Assembly (NCBI GenBank): GCA_022572485.1
Contig: JACZVU010000150.1
Coordinates: 1 to 6,559 of the forward strand
DNA length: 6,559 bases
Source of the DNA: Myxococcales bacterium
GTDB taxonomy: Bacteria; Myxococcota_A; UBA9160; SMWR01
Direction of reading: 5' to 3'
Part shown: in pieces, positions 1 to 6,559 of the stretch
Layout of the letters: each line of letters opens with the position of its first letter
Position numbering within the stretch: position 1 is the stretch's first letter
Made by a program: the position numbers and the translations under genes
The notes under the pieces: generated by a model
Told to the model about the DNA's origin: nothing
The model's input: only the letters and a program-made list of their open reading frames with translations
Databases searched by the model: none

Positions 1-1618
1 AGAAGATGATCGCGGAGCGCGCCTTTGCGAAGGTGATCGCGACCTCGCGAATCAGATCCGCGGAAACTCCGCAGATCTTGGACGCCTGCTCGGGCGGATA
101 CTTCGCGACCATTTTACGCAGCGCCTCATAGTTCTCCGTATGCTTCTCCACGTAAGCGCGATCGACGAGATCCTCTTCGATGATGACGTGCATCATTGCG
201 TTGTAGAAGGCCACATCGGTAGCTGGCTTGGTGCGGCAGTAATACTCGGCGTGGTCGGCGATGTCGGGCCGACGAGGGTCCACCACGATGAGCTTCGTAC
301 CGCGCTTGCTCGCCTCCTTGAAGAAGGTGGCGGCAACCGGATGATTGACGGTCGGATTGGAGCCCGCAATCAAGGCCGCTTCGGCGTTGGCGATATCCGC
401 GTAGGTCGTGGTCACTGCGCCACTTCCGATTCCTTCGAGCAGAGCGGCCACGCTCGAGGCATGACAGAGCCGCGTGCAGTGATCGACGTTGTTCGTCCCG
501 AAGGCCGTGCGAATCAGTTTCTGAAACAGGTAGGCTTCCTCGTTGGAGCATTTGGCGCTGCCAAAACCAGCGAGGGCATCCGAGCCGTGGGTGTCTCGAA
601 TGCCAGACAACCGACTCGCGACGAGGTCGAGCGCCTCTTCCCAGGTCGCCTCCCGAAACGCGGGGAGCACTTCAGCGTAATCGACGAGCCCGCCGGGCTT
701 GCGCCGGCCGTCGTGGTCCCCGCTCACGTCTCGAGAGATCGCCCCCTTCGGGTAGTGGTTGTCTCGCCGGATCAACGGAACCTTCAGGCGCTGCTCGTGC
801 TGCACATAGTCCCAGCCGTAGCGCCCCTTCACGCAAAGCCGCCCTTGGCTAGCAGGGCTCTCGCGGCCTTCGGCGAAAACGATCGCGTTGCTCTTTGGAT
901 CCACGTGGTAGGTGATTGCGCAACCCACCCCGCAGTAGGGGCAGACGCTCTTGACGGGCGTGAGCTCCGCCCGCGGCCGCAGCCGCGCGGATATTGGTGA
1001 ATCGACGAGCGCGCCCGTCGGGCACGCCGCCGCGCACTCGCCGCAGGAAACGCAGGTGCTCTCGCCCATCGGCAGATCGAAGTCGAACGCGATGCGGGCC
1101 TCATAGCCCTTGCCGGTGCGGCCGATCACCTCGTTGTTCTGCAAATCGTTGCAGGCGCGAATGCAGCGATCACAGAGAATGCACGCCTGGTGGTCGACGG
1201 CGATCACGGGGGAGCTCGAGTCCACGGGCCGACCGTTTCCCGACGGAAATCGGTCTCTGCGCGCCTCGTAGCGGGTTGCCAACGCGAGGAGCTCGTTCCC
1301 ACCGACTGTCGCCTCCTTCGGATCCCGCTCGAGCGGCGGCTGGTCGCAAAGGAGCAGCTCGGTCAGCGTCTTGCGGTGGGATTCGATCTCCACCGTCGCG
1401 GTCCGCACGTCCATTCCGGACTCGCAGGAGCGCACACAAGACGCCACCAGCGTCCGCGCGCCGACATCGACGACACACATCCGGCAAACACCCACAGGCT
1501 TCATGCGCGGCTCGTGGCAGAGCGCCGGAATCTCAATCCCCGCAGATTGGGCGGCCTCCCAGAGGGTGGTGCCCTCGGCTACCTCAAGCGCGACGCCATC
1601 GATCGTGAGCTGGATCAT
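1..1618 (-). CDS. fdhA: Formate dehydrogenase catalytic (alpha) subunit, 3' end cut by the window edge
   Basis: My own translation gives one unbroken frame from ATG at 1618 to the left edge, 539 codons. The family is usually about 900-950 residues, so roughly the last 40% is outside. Seen in order: a NuoG-type [2Fe-2S] domain with C34, C45, C48 and C61; two ferredoxin motifs, C146/C149/C152/C156 and C189/C192/C195/C199; the molybdopterin-domain [4Fe-4S] ligands C226, C229, C233 and C262, followed by K264; then the active-site stretch NNVDHCTRLCHASSV (377-391), where C385 is the expected molybdenum ligand and H386 the adjacent catalytic histidine. This is the Cys form of formate dehydrogenase, oxidising formate to CO2 at Mo-bis-MGD in the cytoplasm; no signal peptide is visible. 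A ribosome site AGGA sits 7 bases before the ATG. The upstream NuoEF-like fdhB and mobA support an NAD-linked soluble enzyme. Odd: no His/Cys cluster motif between residues 81 and 120. Another molybdopterin oxidoreductase is possible but less likely. Confidence 0.93.
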   Translation of the reverse strand, partial: MIQLTIDGVALEVAEGTTLWEAAQSAGIEIPALCHEPRMKPVGVCRMCVVDVGARTLVASCVRSCESGMDVRTATVEIESHRKTLTELLLCDQPPLERDPKEATVGGNELLALATRYEARRDRFPSGNGRPVDSSSPVIAVDHQACILCDRCIRACNDLQNNEVIGRTGKGYEARIAFDFDLPMGESTCVSCGECAAACPTGALVDSPISARLRPRAELTPVKSVCPYCGVGCAITYHVDPKSNAIVFAEGRESPASQGRLCVKGRYGWDYVQHEQRLKVPLIRRDNHYPKGAISRDVSGDHDGRRKPGGLVDYAEVLPAFREATWEEALDLVASRLSGIRDTHGSDALAGFGSAKCSNEEAYLFQKLIRTAFGTNNVDHCTRLCHASSVAALLEGIGSGAVTTTYADIANAEAALIAGSNPTVNHPVAATFFKEASKRGTKLIVVDPRRPDIADHAEYYCRTKPATDVAFYNAMMHVIIEEDLVDRAYVEKHTENYEALRKMVAKYPPEQASKICGVSADLIREVAITFAKARSAIIF

Positions 1619-1698
1619 GTTTCCGTCCTAATCTTGGGAGATCCTGGAATGGAACCAATTGTAGCGATAAAAGCAGCTGCGTTGCCGCCCGGCCACCA
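1619..1698 (-). promoter_or_regulatory. mobA-fdhA intergenic leader with ribosome site
   Basis: This 80-base gap separates the mobA stop from the fdhA start. On the minus strand an AGGA at 1629-1626 lies 7 bases before the ATG, a good ribosome binding site. A TACAAT at 1663-1658 resembles a -10 box, but I see no convincing -35 at the right distance, so an internal promoter is only a weak guess. An 8-base palindrome GCAGCTGC sits at 1673-1680. The gap is much longer than the 3 bases between fdhB and mobA, which leaves room for separate control of fdhA. Confidence 0.4.
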
Positions 1699-2514
1699 TC
1701 AATGCCCCGCAGCCGCGTCGAGGACGCAGATGCGCTCGCCAGGCCCGACGGGAATTGCCGCACTGCGGGCCAGCCTGTGCCCGTTCAACGAAATCGAAAA
1801 TGCTTTTGTAACGAACCCCCCTTCAAGGATTCCGATCGAAGGTTGGAAGGGCGCGAGGACATCGCCGAGCGTGCCAATCGGGACCTCGAGCTCGCTGCAC
1901 CCCATCGCCAACCGAGCCCGTCCCTGAAATTCGAGCGTCACGGTCGCCCGCTCTTCGGATTCTCGAACGGCTTTGAGGTATTCGTCGGGCGTATTGAAGC
2001 CGCGCACGGACTGCGGATCGGGCAGCTCCTCTGCGGAGAGTTTTCGATAACCGAGTTTCTCGAGAAGTTGCAGCGGGCGGGCGCGCCCCTTCGCGAGCAT
2101 TGCGCCGATGGGATCCAGCGCGTTGCGCGGATACACGGCGGCCAGGGTTTGGACATGCCCGTCGACTTCGGGTGCGACCGCACATCCATAGGAGAGCAGA
2201 GCCGCCACAAAGGCCGGCGACAGGAACGGGGCATCCGTTCCAGTCACGAACGCGAACTCGGCGCGGATCTGCTCGAGGCCCTCGCGGATGCCCGCCAGCG
2301 GGCCCAGCGCAGGCTCGCGGTCGCGAACCACGCGGGCCTCCAGGGGCGGCAGCTCGAGCGCATCGGAGGCGACCACCACGACCTCGTCGACAATCGGGCG
2401 CAGAATCGACACGACGTGAGCGATCATCGGCTGCCCGCGCCACGGGAGCCAGGCTTTGTCGCGGCCCATGCGAGAAGATTTCCCGCCGCACAAAATGATC
2501 CCCGCCGTGCCCAC
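1699..2514 (-). CDS. mobA: Molybdenum cofactor guanylyltransferase (MobA) fused to a MoaD/ThiS-like domain
   Basis: 271 residues, start GTG, stop TGA. Residues 1-185 are a MobA nucleotidyltransferase: the GTP-binding loop CGGKSSRMGRDK (9-20), the Rossmann-like core, the metal-binding region TGTDAPFL (91-98) with D94, and FNTPDEY (173-179) near the domain end. MobA joins GMP to Mo-molybdopterin to make the guanine dinucleotide cofactor that formate dehydrogenases need. Residues about 188-271 look like a MoaD/ThiS beta-grasp domain: an opening strand TVTLEFQGRARLA, then LEVPIGTLGDVL, then SISLNGH, and a PGERICVLDAAAGH tail matching the usual DGD-(hydrophobic)-PAVAGG end. The last residue is His instead of Gly, so the thiocarboxylate-forming Gly-Gly is missing. 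MobA alone is normally about 190-210 residues, so the extra length is real. GTG at 2514 is chosen because it gives the MobA N-terminus and has a well-placed GGAG. The gene lies between fdhB and fdhA, which implies a cofactor supply dedicated to this enzyme. Confidence 0.9.
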   Translation of the reverse strand: MGTAGIILCGGKSSRMGRDKAWLPWRGQPMIAHVVSILRPIVDEVVVVASDALELPPLEARVVRDREPALGPLAGIREGLEQIRAEFAFVTGTDAPFLSPAFVAALLSYGCAVAPEVDGHVQTLAAVYPRNALDPIGAMLAKGRARPLQLLEKLGYRKLSAEELPDPQSVRGFNTPDEYLKAVRESEERATVTLEFQGRARLAMGCSELEVPIGTLGDVLAPFQPSIGILEGGFVTKAFSISLNGHRLARSAAIPVGPGERICVLDAAAGH

Positions 2515-2517
2515 GCA

Positions 2518-4116
2518 TTAGCTCCGATGGCTCGCAGCTGGAAAGTTCTTCAGGATCGAAATCAGCGGTCCCAATGCAACCTGCCCCAAACCACAGATGC
2601 TCGTGCGGGCGAGTGTCGCGTGAAGTCCTTCGAGCTCTCTTCGCTGGTCGTCAGAGACCTCGGCGGCGAGCTCCAACATCTTGACCGCCTTTTCGGTGCC
2701 GACCCGACAGGGCACGCACTTGCCGCAGGATTCGTTGCGGAAAAAGCGCGTCACGCTGCGCCCCGCCTCGAGCAAATCGCTGGATTCCCCGACGAACACC
2801 GCCGCACCCGAACCGAGCATCGAGCCGGCGTCTTCCAACGTGCCAAAATCGATGGCCACGTCGAGTTGATCCGGCGGCAGGAAATTGCTCGACGCGCCAC
2901 CGGGTGCGATCGCGATCAGCCGTTGCCCGTCGCGCATCCCCCCGCAGCGCTCCAGGAGTTCACCGAGGGTCGCCCCCATCGGAACCAACACCACGCCCGG
3001 TCGCTTCACATCGCCGCTGACGCTAATGAATTTATGCCCCGCGTGATCCGGCTTGCCAAGCGAACGCCACCAGTCGACACCATGGCGCAGGATGCCCGTG
3101 GCGTGCGCAAAGGTCTCGACGTTGTTGATCAGCGTCGGCTGGTTCCAGAGCCCCTCTACACCCGGAAAGGGCGGCTTGTTGCGCGGCTCTCCGCGACGGT
3201 CCTCCATGCACTCGAGCAGCGCCGTCTCTTCGCCGAGGATGTAACCCCCGGGCGAGACGAATACCTCCAGCTCGAAGCTGAAAGGGCTGCCGAAGAGGTT
3301 CTTCCCGAGTGCACCCGCCGCATAGGCGGCATCGATCGCGACCTGCAACGCCACGCGCTCGGGTTCATATTCGTGCCGGATGAAGACCCAACCACGCTCG
3401 GCGCCGACACAATAGGCGGAAAGCACCATCCCCTCGATCACCAGGGGCGAGAGATCGCGAAGCACCTCCCGGTCCTTGAAGGTGCCGGGCTCGCTCTCGT
3501 CGGCGTTGCAGATGACGTATTTGGGCGTCGCGGATTCGCCCGCCACCAACGACCACTTCTTGCCGGTGGGAAATCCGGCTCCGCCCATGCCCCGCAAGCC
3601 CGAAGCTTCGAGGGTTTCGGAGAGCACCGATCGATCTCCGCCAAGCGCTGCCCGCAGCGTCCCATAGCGATCCGCAGGATCCCGATAGACTTCGGCCTCA
3701 CCCCAGTTCGGGGTCGGTCGAACTTCTGGATCCACACTCCGCCCATCGACGATCGCGACGACTTCGTCTGTATCGGTCGTCGAGACGACGTCGTGGCCGA
3801 CGAACGCCACGGGTGCGCGGTCGCAGCGGCCGATGCACGAAATTTCGCGGATCTCCACATCGTCGCGCCCCGCCAGAGCGTCGCGCAGCCGCTCGGCCGC
3901 TTCGCCGCCGCGGGCCATCGCACACGAGAGGTCGCGACACACCGCCACCTCGATGCGCTTTGGAGGCGTGCGCCGAAAGTGCGTGTAGAAGGTCGAGACG
4001 CTCTCGAGCCGATGCAGCGGCAGGTTCAGCCGCTTGGCGAGCGCCTTCAGCTCGGGCTCGCTCAGCCAACCGTCTCGCTCCTGGAGGAGCGTCAATTCGT
4101 GAACGAGCGCGTGCAC
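2518..4116 (-). CDS. fdhB: NAD-linked formate dehydrogenase beta subunit (NuoE-NuoF fusion diaphorase)
   Basis: 532 residues, GTG start, TAA stop. Residues 1-125 are a NuoE/FdsG-like thioredoxin-fold domain with [2Fe-2S] ligands C60, C65, C94 and C98. From about 150 on is the NuoF/FdsB-like part: the FMN/NADH glycine-rich loop GLRGMGGAGFPTGKKW (173-188), NADESEPGTFKDR (204-216), GGYILGEETALLE (290-302), an SLBB stretch near 361-410, and [4Fe-4S] ligands C464, C467, C470 and C508. It should take electrons from FdhA through iron-sulfur clusters to FMN and reduce NAD+, or run in reverse. Fused E-F subunits of this length are known from NAD-dependent formate dehydrogenases and HoxF-type hydrogenase diaphorases; the following mobA and fdhA decide for formate dehydrogenase. 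The N-terminus is short, but no other start codon lies between this GTG and the in-frame TAG at 4146-4144. A GGGAG ribosome site precedes it. It is not a true complex I subunit, as no other nuo genes are present. Confidence 0.92.
   Translation of the reverse strand: MHALVHELTLLQERDGWLSEPELKALAKRLNLPLHRLESVSTFYTHFRRTPPKRIEVAVCRDLSCAMARGGEAAERLRDALAGRDDVEIREISCIGRCDRAPVAFVGHDVVSTTDTDEVVAIVDGRSVDPEVRPTPNWGEAEVYRDPADRYGTLRAALGGDRSVLSETLEASGLRGMGGAGFPTGKKWSLVAGESATPKYVICNADESEPGTFKDREVLRDLSPLVIEGMVLSAYCVGAERGWVFIRHEYEPERVALQVAIDAAYAAGALGKNLFGSPFSFELEVFVSPGGYILGEETALLECMEDRRGEPRNKPPFPGVEGLWNQPTLINNVETFAHATGILRHGVDWWRSLGKPDHAGHKFISVSGDVKRPGVVLVPMGATLGELLERCGGMRDGQRLIAIAPGGASSNFLPPDQLDVAIDFGTLEDAGSMLGSGAAVFVGESSDLLEAGRSVTRFFRNESCGKCVPCRVGTEKAVKMLELAAEVSDDQRRELEGLHATLARTSICGLGQVALGPLISILKNFPAASHRS
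2522..2525 (-). promoter_or_regulatory. mobA: Ribosome binding site that decides the mobA start
   Basis: GGAG on the minus strand, inside the last codons of fdhB, lies 7 bases before GTG at 2514. An ATG at 2518-2516 overlaps the fdhB stop (TAATG) but is in a different frame that yields no MobA motif. The closely spaced GTG in the MobA frame is therefore the start, and translation is probably coupled to fdhB termination. Confidence 0.65.
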
Positions 4117-4124
4117 AGCACAAT

Positions 4125-4129
4125 CTCCC
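4125..4129 (-). promoter_or_regulatory. fdhB: Ribosome binding site for fdhB
   Basis: GGGAG on the minus strand, 8 bases before the GTG at 4116. It supports this GTG, the only possible start after the upstream in-frame TAG. I found no convincing -10/-35 pair in the rest of the 160-base gap, although a promoter for the formate dehydrogenase genes would be expected there if transcription stops after sucD. Confidence 0.6.
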
Positions 4130-4226
4130 GGGTGGCCAGCATGCTAGGATGCCTGAGCGGCGAACCCGAGGCCAATGGGCCGCTTCGAACACATTCTTTT
4201 GCAGCCTTCGCCCGCTAGGCGCCAGA

Positions 4227-4273
4227 CGGGACCGAACAGGTCCCGACGCCGCAAGCGAATCCGCAGGATTCGC
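4227..4273 (-). terminator. Two tandem perfect hairpins after sucD (possible terminator or mRNA 3' end)
   Basis: The first hairpin starts 3 bases after the sucD stop: an 8-base perfect stem (4255-4262 with 4266-4273) and a 3-base loop. The second has a 7-base perfect stem (4227-4233 with 4239-4245) and a 5-base loop. Both stems are GC-rich. Neither is followed by a U-run on the minus strand, so a classical intrinsic terminator is not shown. They could slow RNA decay from the 3' end, act with Rho, or be a GC-type terminator separating the mdh-sucCD and formate dehydrogenase transcripts. Confidence 0.4.
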
Positions 4274-4276
4274 CAG

Positions 4277-5155
4277 CTAGCCGCTCAATCCGGGAACGCT
4301 CTCGGCGAGCGTGGATCCGATCTCAGCAGGCGAGCGCGATACCACCACGCCGGCGGCCTTCAGAGCGGCCATCTTGTCGCTGGCCCGCCCCTTGCCGCCC
4401 GCGATGATCGCGCCCGCGTGACCCATTCGCTTCCCAGGCGGCACGTTCTGCCCCGCGATGAAGGCCACGACAGGCGTCTTCATGTGTCCCTTGATGAACT
4501 CGGCGGCCTCTTCCTCAGCGGAACCACCGATCTCACCGATCATCACGATGGCCTTGGTTTCGGGGTCCTCCTCGAACAATCGGAGGACGTCAATGAAGGT
4601 CGTTCCGATGACCGGATCGCCGCCAATTCCGAGGCAAGTCGTCTGACCGATGCCAAGCCGCGAGAGTTGATCCACGGCCTCGTAGGTGAGTGTCCCTGAA
4701 CGCGAAACGACCCCGACCGAGCCCGGCCGCGTGATCTGGGCGGGCATGATGCCAATCCGACACTGCCCGGGTGTGACCACCCCGGGGCAATTCGGGCCGA
4801 TCAGCCGCATCGGAGATCCCGCGAGCGCCCGCTTGGTGCGCAGCATGTCGAGCGCAGGAATTCCCTCGGTGATGCAGGCCGCCAGATCGAGCCCCGCATC
4901 CGCGGCTTCGAGCACGGCGTCCGCCGCTCCAGGCGGCGGAACGAAGATCACCGACGCATTGGCTCCGGTGTCCTTCACCGCTTCGCGTACGGTGTCGAAG
5001 ACGGGAATCCCGTCGATCACCTGCCCGCCTTTGCCGGGCGCAACGCCACCGACCACCTGGGTTCCATATTCGATCGAGAGCTTCGCGTGAAGGCGGCCCA
5101 TTCGACCGAGGCCCTGGATGAGAAGCTTGGTGGACCGGTCACAGAGAATCGACAC
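4277..5155 (-). CDS. sucD: Succinyl-CoA ligase (ADP- or GDP-forming) subunit alpha
   Basis: 292 residues, the usual length, with GTG start and TAG stop. With SucC it converts succinyl-CoA, phosphate and NDP to succinate, CoA and NTP in the TCA cycle. Visible motifs: [11 protein letters not shown] (34-44), VIFVPPP (69-75), CITEGIP (94-100), LIGPNCPG (118-125), [12 protein letters not shown] (150-161), [10 protein letters not shown] (176-185), [14 protein letters not shown] (205-218), and MGHAGAI with the phosphorylated H246. The NCPG form fits succinate ligase rather than malate thiokinase MtkB, which I recall as NCAG. The start matches the family N-terminus ([14 protein letters not shown]), and an AGGAGAGG ribosome site lies just before the sucC stop, two bases upstream of the GTG. 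Odd points: the N-terminal CoA-binding loop reads [10 protein letters not shown], one residue shorter than the usual QGxTGxxGxxH, and the usual PGHIHKPG segment reads PAQITRPG, losing both histidines. Nucleotide preference cannot be told from this. Confidence 0.96.
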   Translation of the reverse strand: MSILCDRSTKLLIQGLGRMGRLHAKLSIEYGTQVVGGVAPGKGGQVIDGIPVFDTVREAVKDTGANASVIFVPPPGAADAVLEAADAGLDLAACITEGIPALDMLRTKRALAGSPMRLIGPNCPGVVTPGQCRIGIMPAQITRPGSVGVVSRSGTLTYEAVDQLSRLGIGQTTCLGIGGDPVIGTTFIDVLRLFEEDPETKAIVMIGEIGGSAEEEAAEFIKGHMKTPVVAFIAGQNVPPGKRMGHAGAIIAGGKGRASDKMAALKAAGVVVSRSPAEIGSTLAESVPGLSG

Positions 5156-5157
5156 CG

Positions 5158-6559
<1,402 letters not shown>

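Noticed and set aside
140..1000. A plus-strand open frame of 286 codons opposite fdhA
   Set aside because: The minus strand here encodes FdhA with intact iron-sulfur and active-site motifs; the plus frame has no recognisable features and is explained by codon bias.
1658..1663. TACAAT on the minus strand as a -10 box of an fdhA promoter
   Set aside because: No reasonable -35 element is found 16-18 bases upstream; kept only as a remark in the intergenic entry.
1823..2518. A minus-strand frame from ATG 2518 overlapping the fdhB stop (TAATG)
   Set aside because: The start looks attractive, but the product is arginine-rich and lacks MobA motifs, while the GTG frame 4 bases later gives a full MobA N-terminus with a proper ribosome site.
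2518..4116. fdhB as a complex I NuoEF subunit
   Set aside because: The E-F fusion and the following mobA and molybdopterin oxidoreductase genes fit a soluble formate dehydrogenase; no membrane-arm or other nuo genes are present.
4156..4184. A 6-base inverted repeat (AGCGGC ... GCCGCT) in the fdhB leader as an operator or riboswitch
   Set aside because: The stem is short with a 17-base loop and such matches are expected by chance in GC-rich DNA; no riboswitch consensus was seen.
1702..4218. A very long open frame on the plus strand (838 codons) across mobA and fdhB
   Set aside because: It is antisense to two genes with clear family motifs, its product shows no domain and is rich in Arg, Ala, His and Gln, and stop-free antisense frames are common in GC-rich genes.

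Overview
The window is 6,559 bases of high-GC bacterial DNA. All six genes I can support lie on the minus strand, so the region reads right to left. They form two tightly packed sets: a tricarboxylic-acid-cycle set (mdh-sucC-sucD) and a NAD-linked, molybdenum-dependent formate dehydrogenase set (fdhB, mobA fused to a MoaD-like domain, fdhA). The high GC, frequent GTG starts, mdh-sucC-sucD order and protein style suggest a proteobacterium in the broad sense, possibly a former 'deltaproteobacterial' lineage. This placement is a low-confidence inference.

Right part (4277-6559): the 3' end of malate dehydrogenase enters from the right edge. It overlaps the GTG start of sucC by four bases (GTGA), and sucD starts two bases after the sucC stop. 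Together these make the malate-to-oxaloacetate and succinyl-CoA-to-succinate steps. SucD keeps the phosphorylated histidine but differs from the usual family pattern at two other normally conserved places. A 160-base gap with two perfect tandem hairpins follows sucD.

Left part (1-4116): fdhB encodes a NuoE-NuoF type fusion (thioredoxin-like [2Fe-2S] domain, FMN/NAD(H) domain, SLBB, [4Fe-4S]), the diaphorase of soluble formate dehydrogenases. Three bases later comes mobA, the guanylyltransferase that finishes the molybdenum dinucleotide cofactor. Here it carries a C-terminal MoaD/ThiS-like ubiquitin-fold domain whose terminal Gly-Gly is replaced by Gly-His. After 80 bases comes fdhA, the catalytic subunit, cut by the left edge after 539 residues. 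It has a cysteine (not selenocysteine) molybdenum ligand, a [2Fe-2S] domain, two ferredoxin-type [4Fe-4S] clusters and the molybdopterin-proximal [4Fe-4S] cluster. It lacks the His/Cys-bound cluster found in NuoG and some relatives.

The likely working picture is that FdhA oxidises formate at Mo-bis-MGD, passes electrons through its iron-sulfur chain to FdhB, and FdhB reduces NAD+. The reverse reaction, CO2 reduction with NADH, is possible in this family. The embedded mobA would supply the cofactor. The most unusual item is the MobA-MoaD-like fusion with a tail that should not be able to carry sulfur. No RNA genes, mobile elements or CRISPR arrays were seen. No stretch longer than 160 bases is without a gene.
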